Shown: piece after piece, positions 12,708 to 22,668 of the stretch
Position numbering within the stretch: position 1 is the stretch's first letter
Layout: each line of letters starts with the position of its first letter
DNA from: Apostichopus japonicus
Taxonomy: Eukaryota; Echinodermata; Holothuroidea; Aspidochirotida; Stichopodidae
Assembly: GCF_037975245.1 (NCBI RefSeq)
Contig: NC_092576.1
Coordinates: 5,292,501 to 5,356,500, forward strand
Direction of reading: 5' to 3'
DNA length: 64,000 nt
Made by a program: the position numbers and the translations under genes
The notes under the pieces: generated by a model
Database searches by the model: none
What the model saw: only the letters and a program-made list of their open reading frames with translations
Told to the model about the DNA's origin: nothing

Positions 12708-13512
12708 GCTGGACATGGTTCTGAGAGCCTTCGACTTAGTTGTATTTAAGTTCATACACTCCGATGATATTCCAAGCAGAACAGGTAAAAAATAATCTCC
12801 TCTACCTCTTTGCACATTAACACATTATTCTTTAATTCAGGTATTCATAACATAAGTGGAAAAGGGATTGGCTAGGGTTAAAGAGGACACTAATAGACTT
12901 CTACCGCACTACAAAAAGTGTAATCCATGTTACAGCAACAAGAAAGAGCTGCTCTTAGAGCGTCTAACAGCTCGGCGCTCTCGCTGATTGATGGTTGTGA
13001 ACTGGAAATTGAAACTAGCCATACAAAATATATTATATTTATAGGCTTTGTCACTGTTTTGTAACTTTTGACAGAGAGTTCTCTATTTCAAATTGGACTT
13101 GATAAGAAACTTTCCAAAGAGCAAGGAATACTACGTAAAATGTATGTATTTAAAAATAATTTCTTCATAAATTTTAAACTATAACTTGATGACTGCGATT
13201 GGTTAGCCTGAGCAGAGGAATGATGAGAACGCTACAGATTAATTAAGACTTCCTAGTTTTACAGGAATCTCCTCATCTAGCAGACGTAACGAACTGCCGA
13301 GGAACACACCTCAAAGGCCACAAACACCAGGTAAGTAAATCCTCAATGTTACTATTAGCCCTATAATTCCATACCTGTGTATGGATATGTTGGCTAGGTC
13401 GCATTGGCGCTACTAATCTCTGTTGTATTTGTTAACCTCCTTTGGCTAACGTACATGAAAAACGTCTAACCACAACCTTTTCAGTGGTATTTTGTCAATT
13501 ACTTGACAAATA
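12708..13512 (+). CDS. Small spliced gene, unknown function
   Basis: Four short exons with AG acceptors, GT donors and one continuous frame lie at 12708-12784, 13075-13134, 13265-13330 and 13485-13512, with TAA at 13510. All three internal introns are phase 1. An ATG in the first exon (12715) would give about 74 residues starting MVLRAFDLVVFKFIHSDDIP, followed by a Lys-rich piece (FQIGLDKKLSKEQG) and a Ser/Arg/Pro-rich piece (ISSSSRRNELPRNTPQRPQT). The end is VVFCQLLDK. Alternatively the first exon is internal, entered in phase 2, and the gene extends left into sequence where I found no partner. The polypyrimidine-CAG acceptors at 13264 and 13484 and the GTAAGT donor at 13331 are the best evidence. 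I recognise no family. The tail could belong to a membrane receptor, but that is a guess. Confidence 0.45.
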
Positions 13513-14039
13513 AGTGCATTTTATAAATAACACCTTCATAGTCAGTTTTACTGTGTGTACGTTTGTACAGTATGTGTTGCTGCTACCCTTTTGGCAGTGG
13601 CGTAACCACATTTGTTCATCTGGGGGATGAGTGGGCAGCGGGAGCAAAGAGTTCGAGTGTGAGGAGGGGGGGGGGGGCAAGCTTCGACCTCAACCAGTTC
13701 GGTCATTTTAGGTACTTTTGCAAATATGCCACAATCCCTAACTCTCGAAGCCATGGCAACAGTACCGTTATGGATGATTTTTGTTGAGGTTATGAAGTGA
13801 TAAATTGTATTTCTTGACAAACTTAAAGTATGCACATGTTAGTCATCATACATCACCGAAGGCATCTGAGAGTTATAAAATAGAGATTTATTTACAAATG
13901 AAAACAATTTAGTATTATAGCCCCCCAAAAAACTACTTGTAAGTAGACAACAATGTACTGTGACAGACTGTTAAAAATGCTGCAATACGTTTATATGCCT
14001 ACATCTATGATGGTGTCTTGTTCTATTTGAACTTCAATA

Positions 14040-14400
14040 TTCTTTAGTAAAGCATTCACATTGTAAAAAAAAAGAAACAGCATGTCCACTATTTTTAAGT
14101 GAAATATATGTTGCTTAAAAGCATAATCATTTTATTGAGGGGAGTGGGGTTGTTATATGTTTGGGGAAGTTATCTATTTCTTCTTTCATGTTGATTTTTA
14201 TTTTGCAATTATGCATATATTTGGACGAGTTCAAGAGAAAATTTAAGGGTTGCGGAGCTGCGATTGTGCACGTTTCGCACTTGTACAATACACATACTGT
14301 TCAGTGTTACTCGGCGAAGCCTAACGATATGTTGTATATTGATCAGGTAGACTAGGCCGACGTTACACACCGATACAGTTAACTATGGTATATTATTTAC
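14040..14400. repeat. Composite gypsy-type repeat, old copy, left part
   Basis: This aligns with 56690-57050 and 62265-62610: AAACAGCATGTC, a G-rich run, GGTTATCTATTTCTTCTT-like text, CACATACTGTTCAGTGTTAC, and GATCAGGTAGACTAGGCCGA. It is more diverged than the two right-hand copies are from each other. The matching right part is at 15890-16620, so about 1.5 kb of other sequence sits between the two halves. Confidence 0.8.
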
Positions 14401-15063
14401 GAGACTTGGCTACACCGTCAACCTCCACAATTGATGTTATCGGGAAGCAAAATATGAGGGCGCTAAACACCAAAACACATGTGCGGCTCATATCAATCTA
14501 GCTGGCCCTAGTAAACAAAACAGGGTAAAATTCTGCGTACAATCATTGGCTGAGGGAGGGGGGGGGGGGTTAACAAAGAAGAAAATGATAAACGCTTAAT
14601 AAAAGCTGCATGTAACTTGAAACCAAATAAAAACTAATGCAAACTATAGAGAGCTTATACTTCTTGTCTCTTTGTCTTAAGAGTAACTGCTTTACTTCCT
14701 GTTCCCGAGTTTATTCATCCCTTACCCATGTTATAGTCGTCCTTTGTCTTAATTCCGTGAAATCATCATGCTTGACCACAGATGACAACCTATTGCATCT
14801 CATGTGTATACAGATGCGGTTAGTCATAGCCCTCTTCTATGTGCCTTATTAATTACAAGTAAATATTCCACATGTCACAGAGAGTTTCTCATCCCTTCTC
14901 AGGAAGTTATGACTTAATTAAATGCTGTGTTTTTTTGGGGGGGGGGTGGAAAAATAAAGTTTATATTCTAAAATTATATATATGGTGTTTATCGTTATCT
15001 GCAGTTCTACCTATTTAATAATTGAGCCCTGTACTAACTGAGCCGGAGAACCCTAACATAACA

Positions 15064-15082
15064 TAGCGCCCAACGTGGGGCG
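15064..15082 (+). other. Possible LTR-retrotransposon primer-binding site
   Basis: TAGCGCCCAACGTGGGGCG resembles the tRNA-primer binding site that follows the 5' LTR in many Ty3/gypsy elements (GGCGCCCAACGTGGGGC type). It lies within the interruption of the old composite repeat. I could not define LTR edges or any pol coding sequence, so this is only a hint of a gypsy 5' end. Confidence 0.3.
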
Positions 15083-15559
15083 TACGACTTTGATGTGGGT
15101 CTGGGTGAATATACTGGGAACAGGAAGTAAGTAGTTACATTTAAGATCAAGAGAAACGTATGCACATGCCTAAAGGGGCTATAACTTCTCGCTACATTAC
15201 CCAAACCATACTCATATATTACCACTTCATTTTATCGAATATTTCCACAAAAGCAGTTTGTCACAACTACCCTATATATGGCAGTTCTCTAGAGTAAATC
15301 TTGATGAGGAAAATTGCTAATTGAGTGACCTCAGCAGAAGGTCACCCAACCAGCAGACCCGTTGTTAAGAAATCAAACCACATACACTAATAACCGAAAG
15401 TCAGATTAATGATCAATGTACTAAAGTTTGCCAAAGCTTGACAAAAGGTTTAGCAATTATATTTTCCAATCAGAGCCATATAAGTGCGGCAACATTTAAC
15501 ATTTAATTCAGCTAAACCATTAGAACACATATCCCTAAAGGGAATAATGAAGCATGTAA

Positions 15560-15800
15560 GGAGACTTGTTTTGGAATCTTGACGTAGTTACAGCTTAGTA
15601 GCAACTCTTGTTTTGGGTAGTAGCGACTCCAAATTTGGAATAGAAGCACCTTCCGTTTAGGGTAGTAGGAGCGCCAACAATTTACAGTACCGTCGCCGCC
15701 TGAAGTTGTAGAAGCGTCGCCTGTTTAGAATAGTAGTAGAGCCAACTTTCAAGAGTAGCATTGTCACTTACGAGTAGTAGCAAGACCTGTTCAAATAAAG
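15560..15800. repeat. Degenerate tandem repeat with GTAGTAG/GCGCC motifs
   Basis: Loosely repeated units of about 45-50 bp contain TTTAGGGTAGTAG and a GC-rich triplet such as AGCGCC or GTCGCC. The copies are strongly diverged. It ends directly before a perfect hairpin. Confidence 0.45.
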
Positions 15801-15806
15801 GTTGCA

Positions 15807-15836
15807 GCAAGGAGGTTCCATGTAGAACCTCCTTGC
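15807..15836. other. Perfect hairpin, 12-bp stem
   Basis: GCAAGGAGGTTC and GAACCTCCTTGC are separated by CATGTA. The stem has no mismatch. I see no terminator, histone-type or tRNA context. Confidence 0.8.
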
Positions 15837-15889
15837 ATCACATCCTGTTTACGGAAGTAGCACATCCTATATCAACACCACGATACGCG

Positions 15890-16620
15890 TAGCGTTTCAG
15901 AGATCATTCGTATGGAATGCCGAAATAACATATGCTATTACGATACTATCTAAACCTAGTACACAAAGCTTAGTGACGAAGCCTAGTGTACAATAGAATG
16001 GGATTTTTGAAGGTATGGAATTGATGTTACTATTTGTTTGTTTTTTATTTTGGTGATAGATAGTGAATTGTAGGTTAATGTCAGTAGGCAATAGCTGTAA
16101 GTTTCGTTTTTACATGGACGTACGCTGTAGTATTTTGTAGGGAAGTCCAAGTAAGCTTGTGTCCTCGACTAGATTAACCGAGTGAAGGTTCCTTTCTACA
16201 ACTGGATAAAAGGTCCGTTGTGTACTACGCTGTAATTTGGTAAACCTTGTGCAGTTTTGATATGGTATGTTTATTACATTTTTATGACTCATAATGTGGC
16301 AATATGTACAGTAGCTATGCCACCGTGTATTATCATGAATTTCATATGCAATTCCTCATAGCCTAGTCATATTGCTTCTGCTACGTACTGTACTTTGTTT
16401 TGTTAAATGAAGAGGCTAGTTTAAATTTATGACCTGGTTTGGTACCAAAAACTTGGCCAATGCTGAAATTTTGATTTTCAACAGTGTTCTTTTTTGTAGT
16501 AGATTTTGCATATCAAATCGAACTGAACAACACCCAAAACAGTATCAATATAGCTGCAGTCTCGAGGCAGTGCTAAAAATACCAAGTGGAATTTCCCGAA
16601 TGTATGTGTAGCACTAGGTG
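15890..16620. repeat. Composite gypsy-type repeat, old copy, right part
   Basis: Landmarks CTTAGTGACGAAGCCTAGTG, GTACAGTAGCTATG, TATTATCATGAATTTCATA and GCTGCAGTCTCGAGGCAGTG align with 57930-58160 and 63480-63720. ORFs here are short and not conserved in frame. The stretch 16620-18597 beyond is AT-rich with no repeat family or gene that I can support, except that it should contain the promoter and 5' UTR of the receptor gene. Confidence 0.75.
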
Positions 16621-18597
16621 ATTTACATATCTCATTGTGAAAGGTTCCCTCTCAAACATAAACGAACGTTACATGATACTTGTAACCCAATGTAGCATTA
16701 AGTTCTGCATCATACAATCAGCATACGATCGTTTCACAAGGCTCTTTCAGAAGGTTTAACTTAATATATGAACTAGCCTATGCCTAAAGTATGTACAGAA
16801 TCAACTGAATATACTTCAACCACTACACTAGTATAAATAACTATTACAATGCGGGCTAAATGGATTCGCCTATACCGTGATTCCATTACATTGAGTGAAC
16901 ATTATATCACTGAGCGAAATGTTATTGTGATATCTATAAATGGTTAGCCCATTTGTAAAGGCACCAAAGTAAAATAAACATAGGTAGTTGGTGAAGGGCA
17001 AGTTTCATTGTAAATGGTGACCCTTGCAATATAATGATATCGCGGGTTAAGGTTAAAGAGACACGGTGCTATACCTAGTTCAGTAAGTTGGGCATCAATG
17101 AATATCCGTTGACTTAGTATGGACAAAAAGCTTGTTTCATTTCTCTATCATTCTGTGTCAAATCACTGATCGCTGTTGCTCGACCCTCACCAAATATTTT
17201 TGGAGTTTATGTGCCTAGTATTTAATGATATAATGGTAAATCACTCAATTCAACCAAAACTCAATCAAAGCTTGATATTTTCACTGTAATGTTTTGCCAT
17301 TGCAAATACTTTTAGCCCTGCAATTGTAATTCAATGTTATATCATGTTACACGGTCAATGTCAATACCTCCTCAATATATTGTACAAATATTAGATCTCT
17401 TCTAGAATACAAAATTAGCTTCTTTCAACCTGACCAATATTAAATTTACAGTTGTCAAATACGACAGATTTTCCACTTCAGAGCAACTTTACAATCTCAT
17501 AAATTAGTTGGATAAAACTAGAACCTGAAATTTAGTGTATAGAAAGAACTATATACTTACAGAACAAGTACCGGTAAGTGATATTCATAGTTCTCACATT
17601 GTTATCTATGTGATTAGTTTGCTACTACAACCCTTCATCGTACTGGATTGCAACACAATCTATCATCTTCGGAGTTACATAATGTAAAAGTATAACACAG
17701 GAAATCATTGTGAGCGTGTGTTTATATTGACTGGATCAGTCACAATAACCTTAAAAAACACTCAAGTATCCTGAAGTAATACCATAGGAGGGCTTAATCA
17801 CCCACAATGGCACATTTTAGGAAAAGAATACGAAAATTGGATACTGTGGCATTTTTAAAACAACTCCACAAAACAGTATTGAAACAACCTCAATTTTGCA
17901 TTACGTTTTGTATGGGTTAAGCTCTATCGCTTTCTGTAATGAGAGGGTACTGGGATGTTCAATTACTGAGGAAAATTAAGGAAATGCCACATAGCCGACA
18001 AAGTTTCTTGCAAAATTTCAAATGGGCATAAATCGGACAATTTTGAAGCAATGCAACTGAAATGTTCACACTTTCATAATTTCATGGTGCTCCAATCATA
18101 CAAGAAAGGTGTTATTTTAGGAGAAGATTCAACTACAGACTTCACCATCAATATGTCCATTTGACATGAAATGCCCCCTTTGTTCAATATGTCAGAACTA
18201 TTGATTTCACCCTGATACAAATGATTTAAACTAATTACTTTACAATCCAGCTTTTCCGTCTACCAAAGTCGATAAGTGACCATTCGCAACTAAAGGTTTC
18301 TTTGACCATACATTAATGAATATAACCTCGCTGATGAGTGACGGCTCAACAGCTCATTTTTTGGTTGCAGCACCAAAGAAAAAAAAGTATAACAGGAAAC
18401 GATGACAGTGAAAAGGAGGATTTGAACATTCATATTCTATCGAAAACAGGTTTTCTTGCTGCCTTGCTCGTGATTTTCTTTTGACAAATGGTCTACCTAT
18501 GAGTAAGAAGCAATGGTGGCCTCATCAACAGCGGGTGGCAAGGAGCCTACGATCATCTTATGTCAGTTCAATGAAGTGTCACTTCTTCCTTTTTCAG

Positions 18598-21500
18598 ATG
18601 TCTACCACAATCCATTTCATGATCCCTGCTATCATTTGGCTCATATTGAATGGTAAGATTCAATAACGGATTTATCTCGGAGAGGGGGAATGGGAGGGGA
18701 CTGTGGTGGGTTATAGATGTAAGGGGAAGGGAAGGGTTATATGTTCACATGAAGATACAAAAAGTGAATGAAAGACCTGCACTGAGGTATTAGGGTTTCC
18801 TATGTCTGGAGTAGTACTTACACTATCACATCACTTGCACACGCCCAATAGAGGGGGGGGGGGAGGTTGGTGACATTCGCAAATATGATGGAACTTTCTG
18901 GCATACTGATGTAAATGTAATATGAAATTTTTTGGTTTGTTTAGGGTGCAATTGGATGATATTTTTAAACAGTAGTTGAATGCAAGTCAAAATTATTAAC
19001 GCTTGCATATATATGATAGTTCTATGTTACTTTGACTTACCAATTTATACATTTGAAACTCGGTCTGAGTGGGAAAATGGATATGGTATGAAACATTGTA
19101 AACGTCTTTTTTCCTTCAATTACAGGCATGGTTGTTTCATCAGATAAGTGCCAGTCTCCGCAATATCTGCAATTAGGAAAGAAAGGTACGATATCCTGCA
19201 ACTATCCTGGTGATTTATATGGAACAGGTTGGTTTAATTCAACCAGTGTGACTAGCAATGATCGGCCATTTATATCCCTCACAGAAGGTATTGTATCTGG
19301 GCCTGGACATGAGTCCGGAGAATACGGTGTTCAACCCAATGGATCTCTTATAATCAACAAAGTTTCCACCAAACATAATCATGTTTACAGAGTAACGACA
19401 TTGGCCACTATAGATGAAGATCCTATCTTTGAAGATGTTCGTGTAGTTGTCTATGGTAAGTCGATTTCTTTGATAACAACATTCATGTTCATTTGCATCA
19501 GTTTATTGTGGTGGGTGTGTTTACAAATATAACAAAGAAGCAGACAATACATTATCTATAGGCATTCATATAGAGGAAAACTTGCAAACACAGATATATT
19601 CAAATAATCCTTCATATAACATTTTACAATGTTAAAAGGAAAGTCCTAATTCCTCATACTTTATATGAGCCTTTCTCGGAGTCATATATTGCTTTCTACT
19701 TTTATAAACATAAAACTTATACTTTGCACATATAACCATTTAACAGGTGGTCGCTCTTCAGCGATTTTCTTACAAAGAAAACTAGTTTCCTGTTGAAAAT
19801 AAAGAAGTTATAAATAAGGATATTGATTCATAAGACAATAACTTAATAACCAAGATATTGTTAAATGTTGAAACAAATCCGGCAAAAGTAGTAGTTTTGA
19901 CACCTTACAAGAAATTAGAAGTGAATTCTCAATCCGTCAAAGCATGTTTTCATGTCCCTCCCCCCCCCCCCCCAAATCTTCCACATTAAAAGAAAGAAGC
20001 AGTATCCTGGTATTGAAACGATAAAACATTGCTACTAACGTTTCGAAAATTCATTTAACTAAAACAGTTGATTGAAATAGCATGGCGAGTAACTACGAGT
20101 AAGCAGTGTTCTATAAGTATTTCTTGAGCAGGAGGAATCATAATTCAATAGTTCAGTATTTTCCCATTTAAAAGAATTGTTTAATTTTTCAGTAATGAAC
20201 GCATCGGAAATAAGTTTGAATTTCCAAAGACCCTGACCAATACTCCGAAATTTTACTGATTATTTCTTGATCCTGCAAATTATTCAACGTCAAGTCATCC
20301 TCCAATAAGAGAACAAACGAGACAATGACCGATTTTACTCCTACTATTTGAAGATTATTTCTTTTCTGAAATCGTTCGTGCTTGTTGAGAAGAAAAGCAT
20401 GATGCAAATTATATGACTTTAGTTTGGCCAATTATTCCTCGATGATCTTCACATTCTCCTTTCATATTTCATTATCCTGTTCCATACATTGTTTCTCTTT
20501 TAACGTAAAGGTTTACAAGCTGACAAACGGTGGTTTGTTCGTTCATTCGTCAATCCATTCGTCCATACATTTAATCATATACTCACTCAGTCATGTTCAT
20601 ACTATATAGACGTTGCTTAATGTTATCATACAAACGCTGGAACGATGAGAACATGTGAGAAACTGTCGGTGTACAACCATACACATGATAAAGTAGTCTC
20701 ACGTGATTAGTAGCTTACTAATAGAGTTACAATGGTTCAACAGTGTAAAAATATATATTATTGAAATAGTACTAGCGCTGAAGCCAGCTGCATTGGGAGT
20801 ATATATATCTAACGGTCCAACCACACTGCAGCACATTAATGCCCTAAAATGAAGCTATGAATGTTTGAATATCATACGGTGTCTACGTGGCGACTGGATG
20901 TCATTTGTTAACTACAGTTGCTACTATATTATCTTCAGTAAATAATCTAAATAGAATATCTTTGTAAGGGACAAGCTACAGTTGAAATTTCTTATTGAAA
21001 TATAAATTATTCGAAAAGTATGGTCGCCAAGATTAACAATAAATTAGCAGGTTAGTGTGAACTGCATGAGTAAAAAAGATCTTTAACAAAGAATACCGAC
21101 TTCCATGCGACCTTTTGTTGTGAAACCAACTAAATTCATAAAACATATCCATATATATAAGCCTAATATTTTCTTGCTGGACAATATTACTTCAATTTGT
21201 CTTTCTTTCCACAATTTTCAGACAGACCACTTGAACCGTACCCAACCATTGATGCTACTGGATGTGACCAGAAATCATTATGCTTTTTAAAATTAAACCC
21301 CGCTTCCAGTTTAAGTTGTAATGTTTTACGAGTAGGTGCAGTATTAGATGATTTGTCATGGAAGTTAAAAACTAACACTCGGGATGGACAGATCTCTTCT
21401 CAGTCGAAAGTTCTAGCAACCAGTGTCAATGAATTACAATCTTACGATACTGTTGTAGATATTTCGTTACAAACCTCTCTCTCATTACGTTTATTCGTCT

Positions 21501-22668
21501 GCGCAGCGAGAAGCGAGGTGTCTGAGGTAGGTAACACTGAATCTGCGATACTGGTTGAAAGCGGGACACTGGAAGCATCTAGCGAACCTCTGCTTGTAAC
21601 TCCTAATGAAAGAGTGGTTATAAACTGCGGGGAAGATGTGTCATTCTTTGTATGGAAAAAAGTAGGTCAAACGGAAGAAATTATTGCATTTGGAACTAAA
21701 GGTATGAGTGAAGTTATGATCCCTGATGGATTCACATTGCAAAATAGCTCTCTTGTCATAAACACGGTTGAAAATCCTACCTTGGGCACGTACACGTGTG
21801 TTTACAGCACTGACGGTGTTACAACGAAATTTACATCAACTGGTGTAACTTTTCAGGGTAAGAACTACATTAAAATGCAAAAACTTCCCCATAACTATTT
21901 TATGTGCAGGTTAAATTGTATGTGGTATGCCAGTAAACGTAGTAAACATAAACTGATCGAATGCATTTGTTATTTTGATGTGGAATTGAAAGAGAAGCGT
22001 TGCAAATAAAGGGACAGAGTTTAATAAAATCAACGAGTAAGTAATGTACTTTTACTTTGTATGCGGTGTATAGTTCTTGATACCGATTTGACATACCGTT
22101 GTATATCATTCACATGCATGTTTGGGCTACTATGAACCTATTTATTATAGCTGTGTTGATTTGTTATCTGGAGATGATGTCAACTTGTATCTGGAATTGT
22201 TGATGTTCATATTTTGACTATTTCTTGGTATTTCAGAGGAGGAACGACGAACTAGTTGGGATGTTGTTGTTGTTGTTGTTGTGTTATTTGTGATGATGAG
22301 TTGCATCGTCGTACTTCTGATCGTGTTCTACCGCAGCCTCAGCAGCAGACGCCGCAGCAGCATCCGCCGCCGCCGCCGACGACCTAGAGGTAAATTATTG
22401 ATTAATCACAAATGTCAATCTTACTCCGAAGTATCTAAAATACTTCTGTTTAATTAATTCGGTTCAGGGTTTCTTTTTGCAATCAGACTGTTGTCGACGC
22501 TGACTTAGATAACTCTACATGGTGAAATCATTTCCCCGTATTATGAATCTCTGCTTAATGGATTTATACTTAAAATACTTCGAAGCTATTGCAATATGTA
22601 ACCTTTAAGTTTCTTCTTCAACTTTTCCTATAGCTGCACCAATGGCTGGTCCATGTTCCCATTATTGA
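18598..22668 (+). CDS. Three-Ig-domain type I membrane receptor, complete
   Basis: The five exons are 18598-18652, 19126-19455, 21222-21857, 22237-22389 and 22634-22668 (TGA at 22666). All introns are phase 1 and the joined frame is 402 codons plus stop. Residues 1 to about 23 form a signal peptide (MSTTIHFMIPAIIWLILNG). Ig1 spans about 25-128 with C43 and W54, but V108 sits where the second cysteine should be (HVYRVTTL), and there is an extra C27. Ig2 spans about 129-240 (C161, W175, C222). Ig3 spans about 246-340 (C264, W273, C321 in GTYTCVYS). Glycosylation sequons lie at N56, N90 and N303. The membrane span is about 350-372, followed by RSLSSRRRSSIRRRRRRPR and a short end, GPCSHY. Extracellular recognition or adhesion at the cell surface is the expected role, and no ITIM or TIR signalling motif is present. 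The start was chosen because the signal peptide begins there. CTTTTTCAG directly before the ATG suggests an upstream untranslated exon. Phase-1 Ig exons are typical of animal Ig-superfamily genes. Confidence 0.88.
19456..21221. other. Intron 2 of the Ig receptor gene
   Basis: The intron opens with GTAAGT and closes with a pyrimidine tract and CAG at 21221. It contains a poly-C tract of about 15 near 19961. I see no nested gene or dispersed repeat matching elsewhere in the window. Reading past the donor at 19456 gives only a short hydrophobic extension. Confidence 0.7.
22258..22388 (+). repeat. (GTT)n and (CGC/CAG)n triplet repeats inside the membrane exon
   Basis: Six GTT codons plus GTG encode V350-V356 of the membrane span. 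Farther along, CAGCAGCAGACGCCGC followed by CCGCCGCCGCCG encodes the Ser/Arg-rich cytoplasmic end. Both low-complexity pieces are within one 153-nt exon and in frame. Confidence 0.85.

Noticed and set aside
13587-13850. hAT-like element starting CAGTGGCGTAACCAC
   Set aside because: The left end is suggestive, but no inverted partner or 8-bp duplication was found.
18481-18597. N-terminal extension of the Ig receptor
   Set aside because: The in-frame upstream text is basic and not secretory, and a pyrimidine tract plus CAG just before the ATG at 18598 looks like a splice acceptor.
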